Notes: a model not told the origin generated them from the letters alone. A stretch of 64,000 bases of DNA from Mycobacterium sp. 852013-50091_SCH5140682 (GCF_001665685.1 NZ_LZTB01000017.1:1-64000); one strand, 5' to 3'; numbered from the stretch's first letter, positions 28,871 to 37,155 are shown. Made by a program: numbers and translations.

Positions 28871-30039
28871 GCGGCGGCCTGCACGAGTACCCCGGCCGGC
28901 TCGGGAATCCGGACGCCGACCTCATTGCCCACCTCGAACTGCGCGTGGCCCGGTACGTCGAGTTCGACGGGGCTGTCGGGAAGACCGTTGACCGACACCA
29001 CGAGACGCGTCGTCGCGCCGCGCCACACCGCGGATTTCACTTCGGCCCGCATGGCGTCGCGGTTGCCCAGCGACACCAGTTGGAGGGCGTGCGGGCGGAT
29101 ACACAGCAGCGCCGAAGATCCTGGCGCCCAGTCGATCTTGCCGACGGCAGGTTGGGGCGCCTCGGCGCTGACGGTGCGGTTGGCGACGGTCACCAGCGCT
29201 GAGGTCCCGATGACCCGGCCCACCGTGCAGGGAATCAGGTTGGCGCCGCCGAGGAACGCCGCGGTGAAGCTGGTAGGCGGGCGTTTCCACAAGTTTTCGG
29301 CGGTGTCGACGTCCATCAGCCGGGCGTTGTTCATCACGACGATCCGGTCGGCCAGGGCCAGCGCCTCAGCCTGGTCGTGGGTCACGTAGAGCATCGCGGT
29401 GTCCGGCAGTGACTCCTTGAGCTGCTGCAGTTCGGCAAGCATCGACTGCCGCAGTTGCGCGTCCAGCGCCGCGAGCGGCTCGTCGAGCAGCAGCACCTTG
29501 GGCCGGATCGCCAGCGCCCGGGCGATCGCGATGCGCTGCTGCTGACCGCCGGAAAGCTCACGGGGCAACCGTTTTCCGTAAGCGGCCATGCCGACCATGT
29601 CCAGGGCCTCGGCCACCCGGACCCCGATCTCAGCGCGCGGCACCCGTTTCGCCTTCAGACCGAACGCGACGTTCTCGGCCACCCGCATGTGCGGGAACAG
29701 CGCATAGGACTGCAGCACCACACCGATGCCGCGTTTGGCCGGCGGCAGGTCGGTGATGTCGCGCCCGGCCAGCCGGACCGTGCCCGACGTGGGCCGGACG
29801 AACCCGGCGAGCGCACCCAGCGCCGTCGACTTGCCCGATCCGCTCGGCCCCAGCAGCGCGACCGTCTCACCGGTGCCCACCCGAAGGTTGAAGTCGATCA
29901 GGGCCTGCGTCACCCGCTTGCCCCGGCCGTAGCGCACCCCCACCCGGTCGAAAGTGATGGCAGGCGTGCGCGATTCGTGCTTCGTGTCCTCGTTCTGGTC
30001 GGCCTCGGTGTTCGGCCGGCCCAGCCCTGTCTCGGTCAT
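28867..30039 (-). CDS. ABC transporter ATPase, aminophosphonate type (PhnT-like)
   Basis: A 390-aa ATPase. Walker A is GPSGSGKST, the Q-loop LQSYALF, the signature LSGGQQQR, Walker B VLLLDEPLAALD and the H-loop YVTHDQ. A C-terminal TOBE-like regulatory extension follows from about residue 270. The ATG at 30039 comes one base after the binding-protein stop; upstream in-frame codons lie inside that gene. It energises import by the two permeases. Confidence 0.9.
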   Translation of the reverse strand: MTETGLGRPNTEADQNEDTKHESRTPAITFDRVGVRYGRGKRVTQALIDFNLRVGTGETVALLGPSGSGKSTALGALAGFVRPTSGTVRLAGRDITDLPPAKRGIGVVLQSYALFPHMRVAENVAFGLKAKRVPRAEIGVRVAEALDMVGMAAYGKRLPRELSGGQQQRIAIARALAIRPKVLLLDEPLAALDAQLRQSMLAELQQLKESLPDTAMLYVTHDQAEALALADRIVVMNNARLMDVDTAENLWKRPPTSFTAAFLGGANLIPCTVGRVIGTSALVTVANRTVSAEAPQPAVGKIDWAPGSSALLCIRPHALQLVSLGNRDAMRAEVKSAVWRGATTRLVVSVNGLPDSPVELDVPGHAQFEVGNEVGVRIPEPAGVLVQAAA

Positions 30040-30040
30040 C

Positions 30041-31087
30041 TCAGTTGCCTGTGGCCTTCTGATAGGCCGCGAGGTCGGCGTCGAGCCCTGCCAGCACCGC
30101 ATTCCAGTCCGGTACCCACACCTCGACCCCGTCGAGCACGCCTGCTGGTGTATTCGGCTGCGGCGCACCGTTGCCCACGAGGTTGTCGCGCACCGGGATG
30201 CCCAGCGCACCGGTGGCGACGGTCTTCTGCACACCGTCGGTGAGCAGGTAACTCAGCAGCTTCTTGGCGTTGTCGGCGTGCGGAGCGCCCTTGGTGACAC
30301 CCGCGACGTAGGGCAGCGATACCGTCGTGCGCTTGCCGTCGTGCGCGGGAATGAAGATGCTGAACGTCGACTTGTCGTCCTTGATGGAGCCCAGGTTCAT
30401 CTGCACGTCGCCGTTGGCAACCAGCAGTTCACCGTTGCTCACCTTGGGTTGCAGCTTGCCGGTCGACGACGACGGCCCGACGTTGTTGGCCTGCAGCTTG
30501 CTCAGGTAGTCGAGCGCACCGTCGCGGCCGCGCAGGTGCTGCAGCAGCACGAGCACCGCGGTACCGTCGCCGGCCTGCCCCGGCGTCGAGTACTGAAGCT
30601 TGCCTTTGAATCGTGGGTCGAGCAGATCGTCCCACCCCGCCGGCGCAGGTTTGACGGACGGGTTGGCGATGAAGCTCAGCGCGTTGTTCACGATCGGCAC
30701 ATACCTGCCGTCCGGGCCGACCTGCCCTGCCGCGATACCGGTGGTGTCGACCCCGCTGGGCACGAGAAGCCCTGACTTGTCGGCCTTCTGGATGAAGGGC
30801 GGCAAGGTCACCAGCAGATCGGCCTGCGGATTGGACTGCTCCTTCTCCACACGCGAGACCACCTCACCGGAGCCCGCCTCGACGACGTTCACCGCGACAC
30901 CGGTGTCCTTGGTGAACGCGTCGAACGTCGACTTGTACCAGGAGCCCAGGCCATCCGCGCTGTAGACGGTGACGGCGCCGGCCGCACCGGAGCCGGTCGT
31001 TCCGGTGCCGCCGCAGGCTGCGCTCAACATGGTGGTGAGTGCGACCGTCGCGATTGCCGTCGCGCGCAGTAGATGTCGTGTCTTCAT
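30041..31087 (-). CDS. ABC substrate-binding lipoprotein, aminophosphonate type (PhnS-like)
   Basis: A 348-aa extracytoplasmic binding protein. The signal peptide MKTRHLLRATAIATVALTT ends in a lipobox LSAAC, with Cys25 the lipid-anchored residue. The mature protein has the type 2 periplasmic fold typical of Fe3+/aminophosphonate binders (VTVYSADGLGSWYKSTFDAF, then LLVTLPPF). It lies between the ATPase and the HAD hydrolase genes, 15 bases after the latter, and should deliver aminophosphonate to the permeases. Confidence 0.85.
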   Translation of the reverse strand: MKTRHLLRATAIATVALTTMLSAACGGTGTTGSGAAGAVTVYSADGLGSWYKSTFDAFTKDTGVAVNVVEAGSGEVVSRVEKEQSNPQADLLVTLPPFIQKADKSGLLVPSGVDTTGIAAGQVGPDGRYVPIVNNALSFIANPSVKPAPAGWDDLLDPRFKGKLQYSTPGQAGDGTAVLVLLQHLRGRDGALDYLSKLQANNVGPSSSTGKLQPKVSNGELLVANGDVQMNLGSIKDDKSTFSIFIPAHDGKRTTVSLPYVAGVTKGAPHADNAKKLLSYLLTDGVQKTVATGALGIPVRDNLVGNGAPQPNTPAGVLDGVEVWVPDWNAVLAGLDADLAAYQKATGN

Positions 31088-31102
31088 GGGTTCCTTCTCT
31101 GA

Positions 31103-31801
31103 TCAGCCAAGCAACAACAGGTCGGCGAAGTCGGTGACGGAGCCGACCACGTGAGTAGCTCCGGCGGCACGCAGTTGCTCTTCGGAGTGCGCGCCGGTGA
31201 GGGTGCCCGCGGCGATGGCAGCGCCTGCGCGCAGGGCACTTTCGATATCGTTCGCGGTGTCGCCGAGGACCGCGACGTTGTCGACGCCATCGGCTTGCAG
31301 CCGGATCAACGCCGTCAGGATGAGGTCAGGGTGGGGGCGCCCACGCACACCGGGCTCCGGTGCGAGCACCAGATCGGCCAGATCCTGCCAGCCGAGCGCG
31401 GACAGCAGCTTGCCCTGCGTGACGCCGCTGAACCCGGTGGTCAGCGCGACCTTGATGCCGGCCTGACGCAACTCCGTGATGGCCTCGGCCGCACCGTCGA
31501 TGGGCTCCGCCCGGCCGGCCGCGATCAATTTGGCATAAGCCTTCTCGAATTCGGCGTTGGCGCGTCGCGCGAGATCCTCGGTGCCGAACAGGGCCCAGAA
31601 CACCTCGATCTTGGACTGCCCCATGGTGTCCAGCACGTACTCGCGGGCGCGGTCCCGTTCGGACCCGGCTGCGGGCACGCCGACTGCCGTGGCGGCGGAC
31701 TCGAATGCGCTGACCACCAGCCCGTCGTCGGACACCGTCGTGCCCGCCATGTCGATGACGGCAAGCTGGATGTCGTCAAGTTGTATGTCATTGGTAGACA
31801 T
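31103..31801 (-). CDS. Phosphonatase-like HAD hydrolase (PhnX-like)
   Basis: A 232-aa HAD hydrolase with the PhnX-type first motif DMAGT (nucleophile Asp17, Ala at +2 instead of the usual Asp), a cap segment MGQSKIEVF with Lys64 where PhnX forms its Schiff base, LTTGFSG as motif 2 and GDTANDIESA as motif 4. These features fit the phosphonatase-like family found in phosphonate operons, which would split the C-P bond of phosphonoacetaldehyde or a relative to give an aldehyde and phosphate. It lies 13 bases after the FAD oxidoreductase gene in the same operon, which may supply that aldehyde. Confidence 0.85.
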   Translation of the reverse strand: MSTNDIQLDDIQLAVIDMAGTTVSDDGLVVSAFESAATAVGVPAAGSERDRAREYVLDTMGQSKIEVFWALFGTEDLARRANAEFEKAYAKLIAAGRAEPIDGAAEAITELRQAGIKVALTTGFSGVTQGKLLSALGWQDLADLVLAPEPGVRGRPHPDLILTALIRLQADGVDNVAVLGDTANDIESALRAGAAIAAGTLTGAHSEEQLRAAGATHVVGSVTDFADLLLLG

Positions 31802-31814
31802 GCATTTCCCTCAC

Positions 31815-32930
31815 TCAGAATCCGACGAGATCAGCGGTCTGCTCGGCGATGGCGGGCCCGAGCGTCATCCCGCGTCCCCCCGGACCGGTGATCACCCACA
31901 CGTCGTTCTCGGGTTCGGCCCGGCACACCAGCTGATGCGGGTCGACGCATTGGCTGTACACCCCGGCCCAGCGTTGCCGGATCGGAGGCAGAGTGCGGCC
32001 GAGGAACTCCTCGACGACGTTCACGAGGTAGTCGTACGGCGGTTCGTGCACGTCGAACCCGAACGGTTCGTCGTATTCGTGCGTGTCGCCGATGGTCAGG
32101 CCGCCGTGCAGACGCTGGACACACAGCAGTTGCATGTGCGCTGCCTCGGCGACGGGATGCTGAGCCTCGTTGGTGCGCAACGTCTCCAGCGCGGCACCGG
32201 CGAAAGCCGGGTAATAGCGGAAGCTGTCCGCATCGGCGATGGCCGTGGTCATGGTCTCGCCGAGCGGCTCGGTCTGCATCATCTGCAACCGCACCCGCCG
32301 CACCGGAAGGTTGCCCGCGAGTTCGCGGACCAGCCCGCCGTGCGCGGCCCCCGCACACACCAACACCAGGTCGGCGTCGTAGCGGTTGCCGTGGTCATCG
32401 CGCACGGTGCGGTTGTCGACCGCGCGAGCCTCGACGCCCGGTACGAATTCGTAGCGGCCGCTCGCGGTCAGGTAGTCGCGGATCGCCGGTAGTGCCTGAC
32501 GGGACTCGACCGCCGCGTCGAGCGCGCAATGCAGCCCGCCGAGAAAGTCGCCTCGCAAGGCGGGGTTGAGCGCGCGCACCTTGCCTGGCTCCAGCAGGGT
32601 GAAACCGCGGTGACACGCATCTGGTCCGTCCGCGGCCTCCTGCGCGACCGCCAGTTCGGCGGGGGTCCGCAGCAACGTGATCGAACCGGCCGACCGGAAC
32701 CCGATCCCGGGGATGTCGGCCGCGAGCTTCTCCCACAACTCGCGTGACCGCAGGGCAGCCTCGAGTTCGCCGGTCGAGCGCCCCGAAACCCATATGAGGC
32801 CGAAGTTGCGCACCGACGCACCCCGGGCCTCGGTTTCGCGCTCCAGTTGTACGACCTGGTGACCGCGACTCACCGCTTCGACGGCGTGCGCGGTGCCGAG
32901 AATCCCTCCACCGACAATCGTCACGCGCAT
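31815..32930 (-). CDS. FAD-dependent oxidoreductase, HpnW/TIGR03364 type
   Basis: A 371-aa DAO-family flavoprotein. The dinucleotide site is VTIVGGGILGTAHA at the N-terminus and the C-terminal GPGGRGMTLGPAIAEQ closes the FAD site. This type is known mainly from operons with phosphonatase-like HAD proteins and aminophosphonate transporters and is thought to oxidise the amine carbon of aminophosphonates (for example N-methyl-AEP or AEP) to an aldehyde. It is first in the minus-strand operon, next to the divergent promoter with a GntR-type operator. Function rests on family context. Confidence 0.82.
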   Translation of the reverse strand: MRVTIVGGGILGTAHAVEAVSRGHQVVQLERETEARGASVRNFGLIWVSGRSTGELEAALRSRELWEKLAADIPGIGFRSAGSITLLRTPAELAVAQEAADGPDACHRGFTLLEPGKVRALNPALRGDFLGGLHCALDAAVESRQALPAIRDYLTASGRYEFVPGVEARAVDNRTVRDDHGNRYDADLVLVCAGAAHGGLVRELAGNLPVRRVRLQMMQTEPLGETMTTAIADADSFRYYPAFAGAALETLRTNEAQHPVAEAAHMQLLCVQRLHGGLTIGDTHEYDEPFGFDVHEPPYDYLVNVVEEFLGRTLPPIRQRWAGVYSQCVDPHQLVCRAEPENDVWVITGPGGRGMTLGPAIAEQTADLVGF

Positions 32931-33005
32931 GGTTGATGACCATCGCTGCTGATCACGACAGGCCGCAGTCCTGCGGGTGTTGTGGCGTCGAACACCAGGT
33001 TAAGA

Positions 33006-33021
33006 ACTGGTATAGACCAAA
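33006..33021. promoter_or_regulatory. HutC/GntR-type operator of the phosphonate cluster
   Basis: ACTGGTATAGACCAAA contains the palindrome TGGT-ATAG-ACCA and closely resembles the ACTGGTCTAGACCA-type sites of HutC-subfamily GntR regulators such as DasR/NagR. A flanking ACCAG (32994-32998) pairs with CTGGT (33007-33011). It lies in the divergent promoter region of the two arms of the cluster; the GntR gene at 33562 is the obvious source of the regulator. Confidence 0.65.
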
Positions 33022-33027
33022 CGGGGT

Positions 33028-33033
33028 TACACT
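33028..33033 (+). promoter_or_regulatory. Possible -10 box of a leaderless HD oxygenase transcript
   Basis: TACACT fits TAnnnT and ends six bases before the ATG at 33040; there is no ribosome binding site between. The GntR-type operator ends seven bases upstream, where it would block RNA polymerase. Confidence 0.5.
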
Positions 33034-33039
33034 GTCGGC

Positions 33040-33558
33040 ATGCAAGAGGTCGCCGAGATCGGCCGCGTGCTGCATTCCCTGCGCGGGGTGTGGGATGAGG
33101 AAGCCGTCGACGAATTGGACCACGCACTGCAGTCCGCGGCCCGTGCCGTCGACGACGGTGCCGACGATGAACTGGTGCTCGCCGCCGCGCTGCACGACCT
33201 GGCCCACAGCCCGCTGTTCGCGGACCACGACGGGGTTGAGCAGCACGACCGCTTCGCGCGGGACTGGCTGACACCGCGGTTCGGCGAGCGCGTCGGTTGG
33301 CTTGCGGGTGCGCACGTGGCGGCCAAGCGCTACCTGGCCGCGACCGATCCGGACTACGCACTCTCGGATGTATCGGCCCTGTCGCTGCAACATCAGGGCG
33401 GCGCGGGCGTGGACGCGACGTACGTCGCGCACCCCTGGTGGCCCGACGCGCTGCGGCTGCGCCACTATGACGACGCGGCCAAGGATCCGCAGGGCCGCGG
33501 CGCGACCGTTGACGACGTGCTGGCTGTCGCCGAACGGGTTGTGCGGCAAGGTAACTGA
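33040..33558 (+). CDS. HD-domain oxygenase of phosphonate operons (PhnZ-like)
   Basis: A 172-aa HD-fold protein of the phosphonate-operon HDIG family. Candidate diiron ligands are His28 (ELDHAL), His52-Asp53 (LHDL), His69 and His92, and Lys96 in AHVAAKRYL matches the PhnZ lysine that holds the phosphonate. PhnZ-type enzymes use O2 to cleave the C-P bond of 1-hydroxy aminophosphonates, giving an amino acid and phosphate. No PhnY-like hydroxylase gene is beside it, so its substrate must come from elsewhere or differ. The transcript appears leaderless. It is followed after three bases by the GntR gene. Confidence 0.8.
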   Translation: MQEVAEIGRVLHSLRGVWDEEAVDELDHALQSAARAVDDGADDELVLAAALHDLAHSPLFADHDGVEQHDRFARDWLTPRFGERVGWLAGAHVAAKRYLAATDPDYALSDVSALSLQHQGGAGVDATYVAHPWWPDALRLRHYDDAAKDPQGRGATVDDVLAVAERVVRQGN

Positions 33559-33561
33559 CCG

Positions 33562-34272
33562 GTGACATCGCCCCAGCAGAAGCCGCTGCCGAAGCCCTAT
33601 GTGATTCGCACCGCGCTCGACACGATGCTGGCCGACCTCGCCGAGGGCGACCCCGTGCCCGCCGAACGTGAACTCGCCGTCCAGTTCGGGGTGGCCCGCG
33701 AAACGGTGCGGCAGGCCCTGCACGAACTGCTGGTGGCCGGGCGCATCGAACGACGCGGCCGCGGCACGGTGGTGTCACGCCCCAAACTCACCCAGCCGCT
33801 GAGCCTGCAGTCCTACACCGAGGGCGCACTGGCCGTCGGGCGGACGCCGGGCCGACTGGCGGTCACCACCGAGATCATCGACGCCACCACCGAACTCGCT
33901 GCGGGCCTGGATATTCCGGTCGGCGCCCCGGTGCTGCACCTGGAGCGGGTCCTGCTCGCCGACGATCAGCGGATCGGCCTGGAGAGCACCTACCTCTCGT
34001 CGGCCCGCTTCGCCGACCTGGCGACCACCTTCGATCCGACCACATCGCTCTATGCGGCGATCAGGGCCACAGGCGTGCAGTTCGGCTCGGCCACCGAACG
34101 CATCGAGACGGCCTTGGCGTCACCACGGGAGGCTGACCTGCTCGAATCCACCACCGCGATGCCGATGCTGCTGCTCAACCGCCGGTCTCTGGACACCGAA
34201 GGAGTGCCGATCGAACTGGTGCGGGCGCTCTACCGCGGGGACCGGATCGCGTTCGAGACAGTGCTGACCTAA
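33562..34272 (+). CDS. GntR/HutC-family regulator of the phosphonate cluster
   Basis: A 236-aa regulator with an N-terminal winged HTH (VPAERELAVQFGVARETVRQ, about residues 30-50) and a UTRA ligand domain (about 80-230) ending RALYRGDRIAFE. This is the PhnF/HutC layout. The GTG start at 33562 follows the HD oxygenase stop by three bases. It probably binds the palindrome at 33006-33021 and is released by an aminophosphonate or a breakdown product. Confidence 0.85.
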   Translation: MTSPQQKPLPKPYVIRTALDTMLADLAEGDPVPAERELAVQFGVARETVRQALHELLVAGRIERRGRGTVVSRPKLTQPLSLQSYTEGALAVGRTPGRLAVTTEIIDATTELAAGLDIPVGAPVLHLERVLLADDQRIGLESTYLSSARFADLATTFDPTTSLYAAIRATGVQFGSATERIETALASPREADLLESTTAMPMLLLNRRSLDTEGVPIELVRALYRGDRIAFETVLT

Positions 34273-34305
34273 CCGCTAGCCAGGCTAAGTGGTAGACAGG
34301 ATGGC

Positions 34306-35205
34306 GTGACGTCCGCCACCTCGTTTCACCCCGACCTGGCCCGGTTGGCGCGGTTCGTACCGCGCAGCCTCGTCACCCGCTCGACGCTGCCGGTCATGCA
34401 GAAGCTCACCGAATGGCACGGCCGCGCCACCCCGAAGGACGTCGAGGTGCTGACGCTGGCCTCGGGCGCCGGGGTGCGACTGTTCCGCCCCACGGCACTC
34501 ACTGCTCCGGGGCCTGCGCTGTTGTGGATTCACGGCGGCGGCTATGTCATCGGCAGCCCGGCGCAGGACGACGCGCTGTGCCGCCGCTTCGCCGCCGAGC
34601 TCGGCATCACTGTCGCGGCGGTGAAGTACCGCCTGGCGCCCCAACACCCGTACCCGGCAGGCCTCGAGGATTGCTACTCGGCGCTGGCGTGGTTGGCTGG
34701 GCTACCGGCGGTTGATCCCGCGCGGGTGGCGGTCGCCGGCGCCAGCGCGGGCGGCGGGTTGGCCGCGGCGCTCGCGCTGCTGGCACGTGATCGTGGTGAA
34801 ATACCGCTTGTCGCACAGATTCTGGTATATCCGATGCTCGACGATCGCACGGCGGGCAAGGAGTTCGACCACCCGGGTCACCGGCTGTGGACGCAGGGCA
34901 GCAACCGGTTCGGCTGGTCGGCCTACCTCGGTGACGCAGACCCGGCAACCGCCGTGCCGGCCCGCCGAACGGATCTGTCCGGCCTGCCGCCTGCGTGGAT
35001 CGGCGTCGGAACCCTCGATCTGTTCCACGACGAAGACGTCAGGTACGCCAAGCGGCTGCGCGACGCCGGGGTGCCCTGCGAGCTCGACATCGTCGACGGC
35101 GCCTTCCACGGGTTCGATCAGCTGGCACCGAAGTCCACGGTGTCACGCGCCTTCATCGACGGCCAGATCTCCGCTCTGCGAACGGCTTTCGGTATCGGAG
35201 CCTGA
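34306..35205 (+). CDS. Alpha/beta-hydrolase, hormone-sensitive-lipase family
   Basis: A 299-aa HSL-type esterase. It has HGGGYV (oxyanion hole), GASAGGG (nucleophile Ser near residue 146), the acid in LDLFHDEDV and His in AFHGFD. Length and motifs match mycobacterial LipH/LipN-like esterases. The start is GTG at 34306 with AGGA four bases upstream. It lies 33 bases after the GntR gene and could be co-transcribed, but has no clear link to phosphonate use. Substrate unknown. Confidence 0.88.
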   Translation: MTSATSFHPDLARLARFVPRSLVTRSTLPVMQKLTEWHGRATPKDVEVLTLASGAGVRLFRPTALTAPGPALLWIHGGGYVIGSPAQDDALCRRFAAELGITVAAVKYRLAPQHPYPAGLEDCYSALAWLAGLPAVDPARVAVAGASAGGGLAAALALLARDRGEIPLVAQILVYPMLDDRTAGKEFDHPGHRLWTQGSNRFGWSAYLGDADPATAVPARRTDLSGLPPAWIGVGTLDLFHDEDVRYAKRLRDAGVPCELDIVDGAFHGFDQLAPKSTVSRAFIDGQISALRTAFGIGA

Positions 35206-35430
35206 CTGCCGCTGCTTGCGCAAGTGCACGCAAGCTCGCTGCAGCAGACACCTGTCGGCGTTGGGCAGCGCACGGACACGCGGCAGGAGCCCGGCCACGA
35301 TCTTGGCGAACCGCCCGCCCAGTTGCTCGACGGTCATACCGAACTGCAACCAGACATCGTCCTCGCGTGGACCCCCGTAGGGAGCCCACGCGAGGACGAA
35401 CTGCAGGACGCCACGCTCGAACGTGTCCAC
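35143..35430 (-). CDS. Small hypothetical protein downstream of the permease
   Basis: A possible 95-aa protein starting with GTG at 35430, four bases after the permease stop. The N-terminal 70 residues (FVLAWAPYGGPREDDVWLQF, then GMTVEQLGGRF) look protein-like and resemble in pattern the small actinobacterial DUF3263-type helical proteins; the C-terminal tail looks like run-on and overlaps the end of the esterase gene on the other strand by 63 bases. The ribosome binding site is weak. It may be a regulator or accessory of the RMM permease operon; I do not recognise a function. Confidence 0.45.
   Translation of the reverse strand: MDTFERGVLQFVLAWAPYGGPREDDVWLQFGMTVEQLGGRFAKIVAGLLPRVRALPNADRCLLQRACVHLRKQRQSGSDTESRSQSGDLAVDEGA
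35214..35235 (+). terminator. Small hairpin after the esterase gene
   Basis: GCTTGCG (35214-35220) and CGCAAGC (35229-35235) form a perfect 7-bp stem with an 8-base loop, starting nine bases after the esterase stop. It lies inside the 3' part of the opposite small ORF. Confidence 0.4.
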
Positions 35431-35434
35431 GGCG

Positions 35435-36970
35435 TCAGTCTCGAACGACGGTGTCCTCGAACACGATCCGGCCGATCAATTCATAGCGGCGCGGATCACG
35501 CAACTTGAAGTAGGTGGCAAGGACTGCGCCGAACACGAACAGTCCCACCACGATCCACGGAGTCAGCTTGAACAGCAGGGTGCCCGACGCGGTACCGGCC
35601 GCAGCATCCTTGTGCTCCCAGAGCAGCCAGACCACGTAGAGCATGCCGATGCCGCCGAGTCCCGGGGCGACCAGCGTCTTGAACCAGTGCTTGGACACCG
35701 GATGGTTCTTGCGCAGGTGGAAGTAGCTGATCACGGAGAACGCGCACAGCGACTGCACGATCAGGATCGCCATGGTGCCGAGGATGGCCAGCAGCGAGTA
35801 CATGTGGACGTACGGATCCATGCCCGCGGCCAGGAACGCCAGGATGATCACCAGGGCGATACCGGTCTGCACGAACGACGCGATGTGCGGCGAACCGTGC
35901 TTGGGATGCGTTGCGCCGAGGGTCTTCTGCAGCCCCTTGGACAGGCCCTCCCGGCCCATCGCGTAGAGGTACCGCGACGCGCAGTTGTGGAACGCCATGC
36001 CGCACGCGAACGAACCTGTCACCAGCAGGATGTTGAAGACGGTGATCGCCCATTCGCCGTAGTAGCCCCGCACCGGGCCGAAGAAGATCTCCGACGCGGT
36101 GTCGGCACTCTGAGCGAGTTCGACGGACTTCTGCGGGCCGGTGCCCGCGATCGCCATCCACGACACGAACACGTAGAACACGCCGACACCGAGGACGCTC
36201 AGCATGGTCGCGCGCGGGATGATCCGCTTGGGGTCGCGCGATTCCTCGCCGTACATCGCCGTCGACTCGAACCCGACCCATGACCAGAAGGCGAAGAACA
36301 AGCCCAAACCGGCACTGGCACCGGCGATTCCGGCTGCTGGGGTGAACGCTCCGGCAGGGTTGAGCGTCTCGCTGACGGCAAAGCCGTCGGGGCCGCCACC
36401 GTGGACCAGAACCGCAACCGCGCCAAGTGCCAGCATGACGATCTCGGTCACCAGGAACACGCCGAGCACCTTGGCCGTGAGGTTCACGTCGAAGTAGGTC
36501 AGGATCGCATTGGCCGTCAGCATCAGCAGGGCCGGGATGATCCAGTGAATGTGGATGCCCAACTGCGACTGCATCAGGTTCTGGAAGAAGAACGAGAAGA
36601 TGCCGATGAGCGAGGGCTCGAACACCACGTACGCCATGGTGATCAAACCGCCGCTAGCCATCCCGACGATACGGCCGAGGCCGTGGGAGATGTAGCCGTA
36701 GAACGCACCGGTGGTGGTGATGTGCTTGGCCATGGTGGCGTAGCCGACGGCAAACAGGCCCAGGACCACGGTGGCTACGATGTAACCCGCCGGAGCGTGT
36801 GAACCATTTCCGGCGCCGACGGCGATGGGGACGTTGCCGACCATTGCGGTTATGGGAGCGGCGGTGGCCACCGCCATGAAGATCACGCCGATGGTGCCTA
36901 CGGCGTTACGTTTCAAGCGTTGTACATCTTGAGCTGCATTTTCACTCTTCGTGACAGCTTGTTCGGTCAT
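35435..36970 (-). CDS. APC-family amine/amino acid permease of the RMM locus
   Basis: A 511-aa membrane protein with about 12 to 14 hydrophobic segments, of the amino acid-polyamine-organocation superfamily. The first segment carries GTIGVIFMAVATAAPITAMV, typical of the substrate-binding unwound helix, and WSWVGFESTAMYGEESRDPK is the conserved loop after TM6. GGAAGG lies ten bases before the ATG at 36970. It is divergent from the microcompartment operon and shares its operator region, so it most likely imports the amine substrate (aminoacetone, aminopropanol or a relative). Confidence 0.88.
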   Translation of the reverse strand: MTEQAVTKSENAAQDVQRLKRNAVGTIGVIFMAVATAAPITAMVGNVPIAVGAGNGSHAPAGYIVATVVLGLFAVGYATMAKHITTTGAFYGYISHGLGRIVGMASGGLITMAYVVFEPSLIGIFSFFFQNLMQSQLGIHIHWIIPALLMLTANAILTYFDVNLTAKVLGVFLVTEIVMLALGAVAVLVHGGGPDGFAVSETLNPAGAFTPAAGIAGASAGLGLFFAFWSWVGFESTAMYGEESRDPKRIIPRATMLSVLGVGVFYVFVSWMAIAGTGPQKSVELAQSADTASEIFFGPVRGYYGEWAITVFNILLVTGSFACGMAFHNCASRYLYAMGREGLSKGLQKTLGATHPKHGSPHIASFVQTGIALVIILAFLAAGMDPYVHMYSLLAILGTMAILIVQSLCAFSVISYFHLRKNHPVSKHWFKTLVAPGLGGIGMLYVVWLLWEHKDAAAGTASGTLLFKLTPWIVVGLFVFGAVLATYFKLRDPRRYELIGRIVFEDTVVRD

Positions 36971-37021
36971 CTACCGGCTTACCTTCCAGGCTTATGATGA
37001 AGGCTCGATGTGGCCTGGGCC

Positions 37022-37035
37022 ACAGTACGAACTGT
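37022..37035. promoter_or_regulatory. Short inverted repeat in the divergent RMM promoter
   Basis: ACAGT-ACGA-ACTGT is a perfect 5-bp inverted repeat on the permease side of the divergent region. It may be part of the permease promoter control. Weak on its own. Confidence 0.3.
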
Positions 37036-37041
37036 ACGTAT

Positions 37042-37057
37042 ATTGGCACTACCAAAA
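37042..37057. promoter_or_regulatory. Proposed RMM GntR operator, copy 1
   Basis: ATTGGCACTACCAAAA matches ATTGGCTGTACCAAAA at 44143-44158 in 14 of 16 bases, differing only in the two central positions. The core TTGG-N5-CCAA is an inverted repeat. One copy lies between the permease and the microcompartment operon, the other in front of the GntR gene at the far end of the locus, so this is the best candidate for the regulator's site. Confidence 0.65.
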
Positions 37058-37084
37058 CCGAATGGCAAGGGTTCACCTGATCCA

Positions 37085-37114
37085 TTGACAGAAATGGTTG
37101 CGACCATTTACGGT
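37085..37114 (+). promoter_or_regulatory. Sigma-A-type promoter of the microcompartment operon with embedded palindrome
   Basis: A perfect -35 TTGACA (37085-37090) and a TAnnnT-type -10 TACGGT (37109-37114) are 18 bases apart. The spacer holds the perfect inverted repeat AAATGGT (37092-37098) and ACCATTT (37103-37109) with four bases between, so a bound repressor would lie exactly under RNA polymerase. A further 15-bp palindrome AGCTACC-A-GGTAGCT follows at 37127-37141 in the leader. Confidence 0.6.
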
Positions 37115-37155
37115 GTGGTGCATCACAGCTACCAGGTAGCTCAAGAGGGAGCCGC

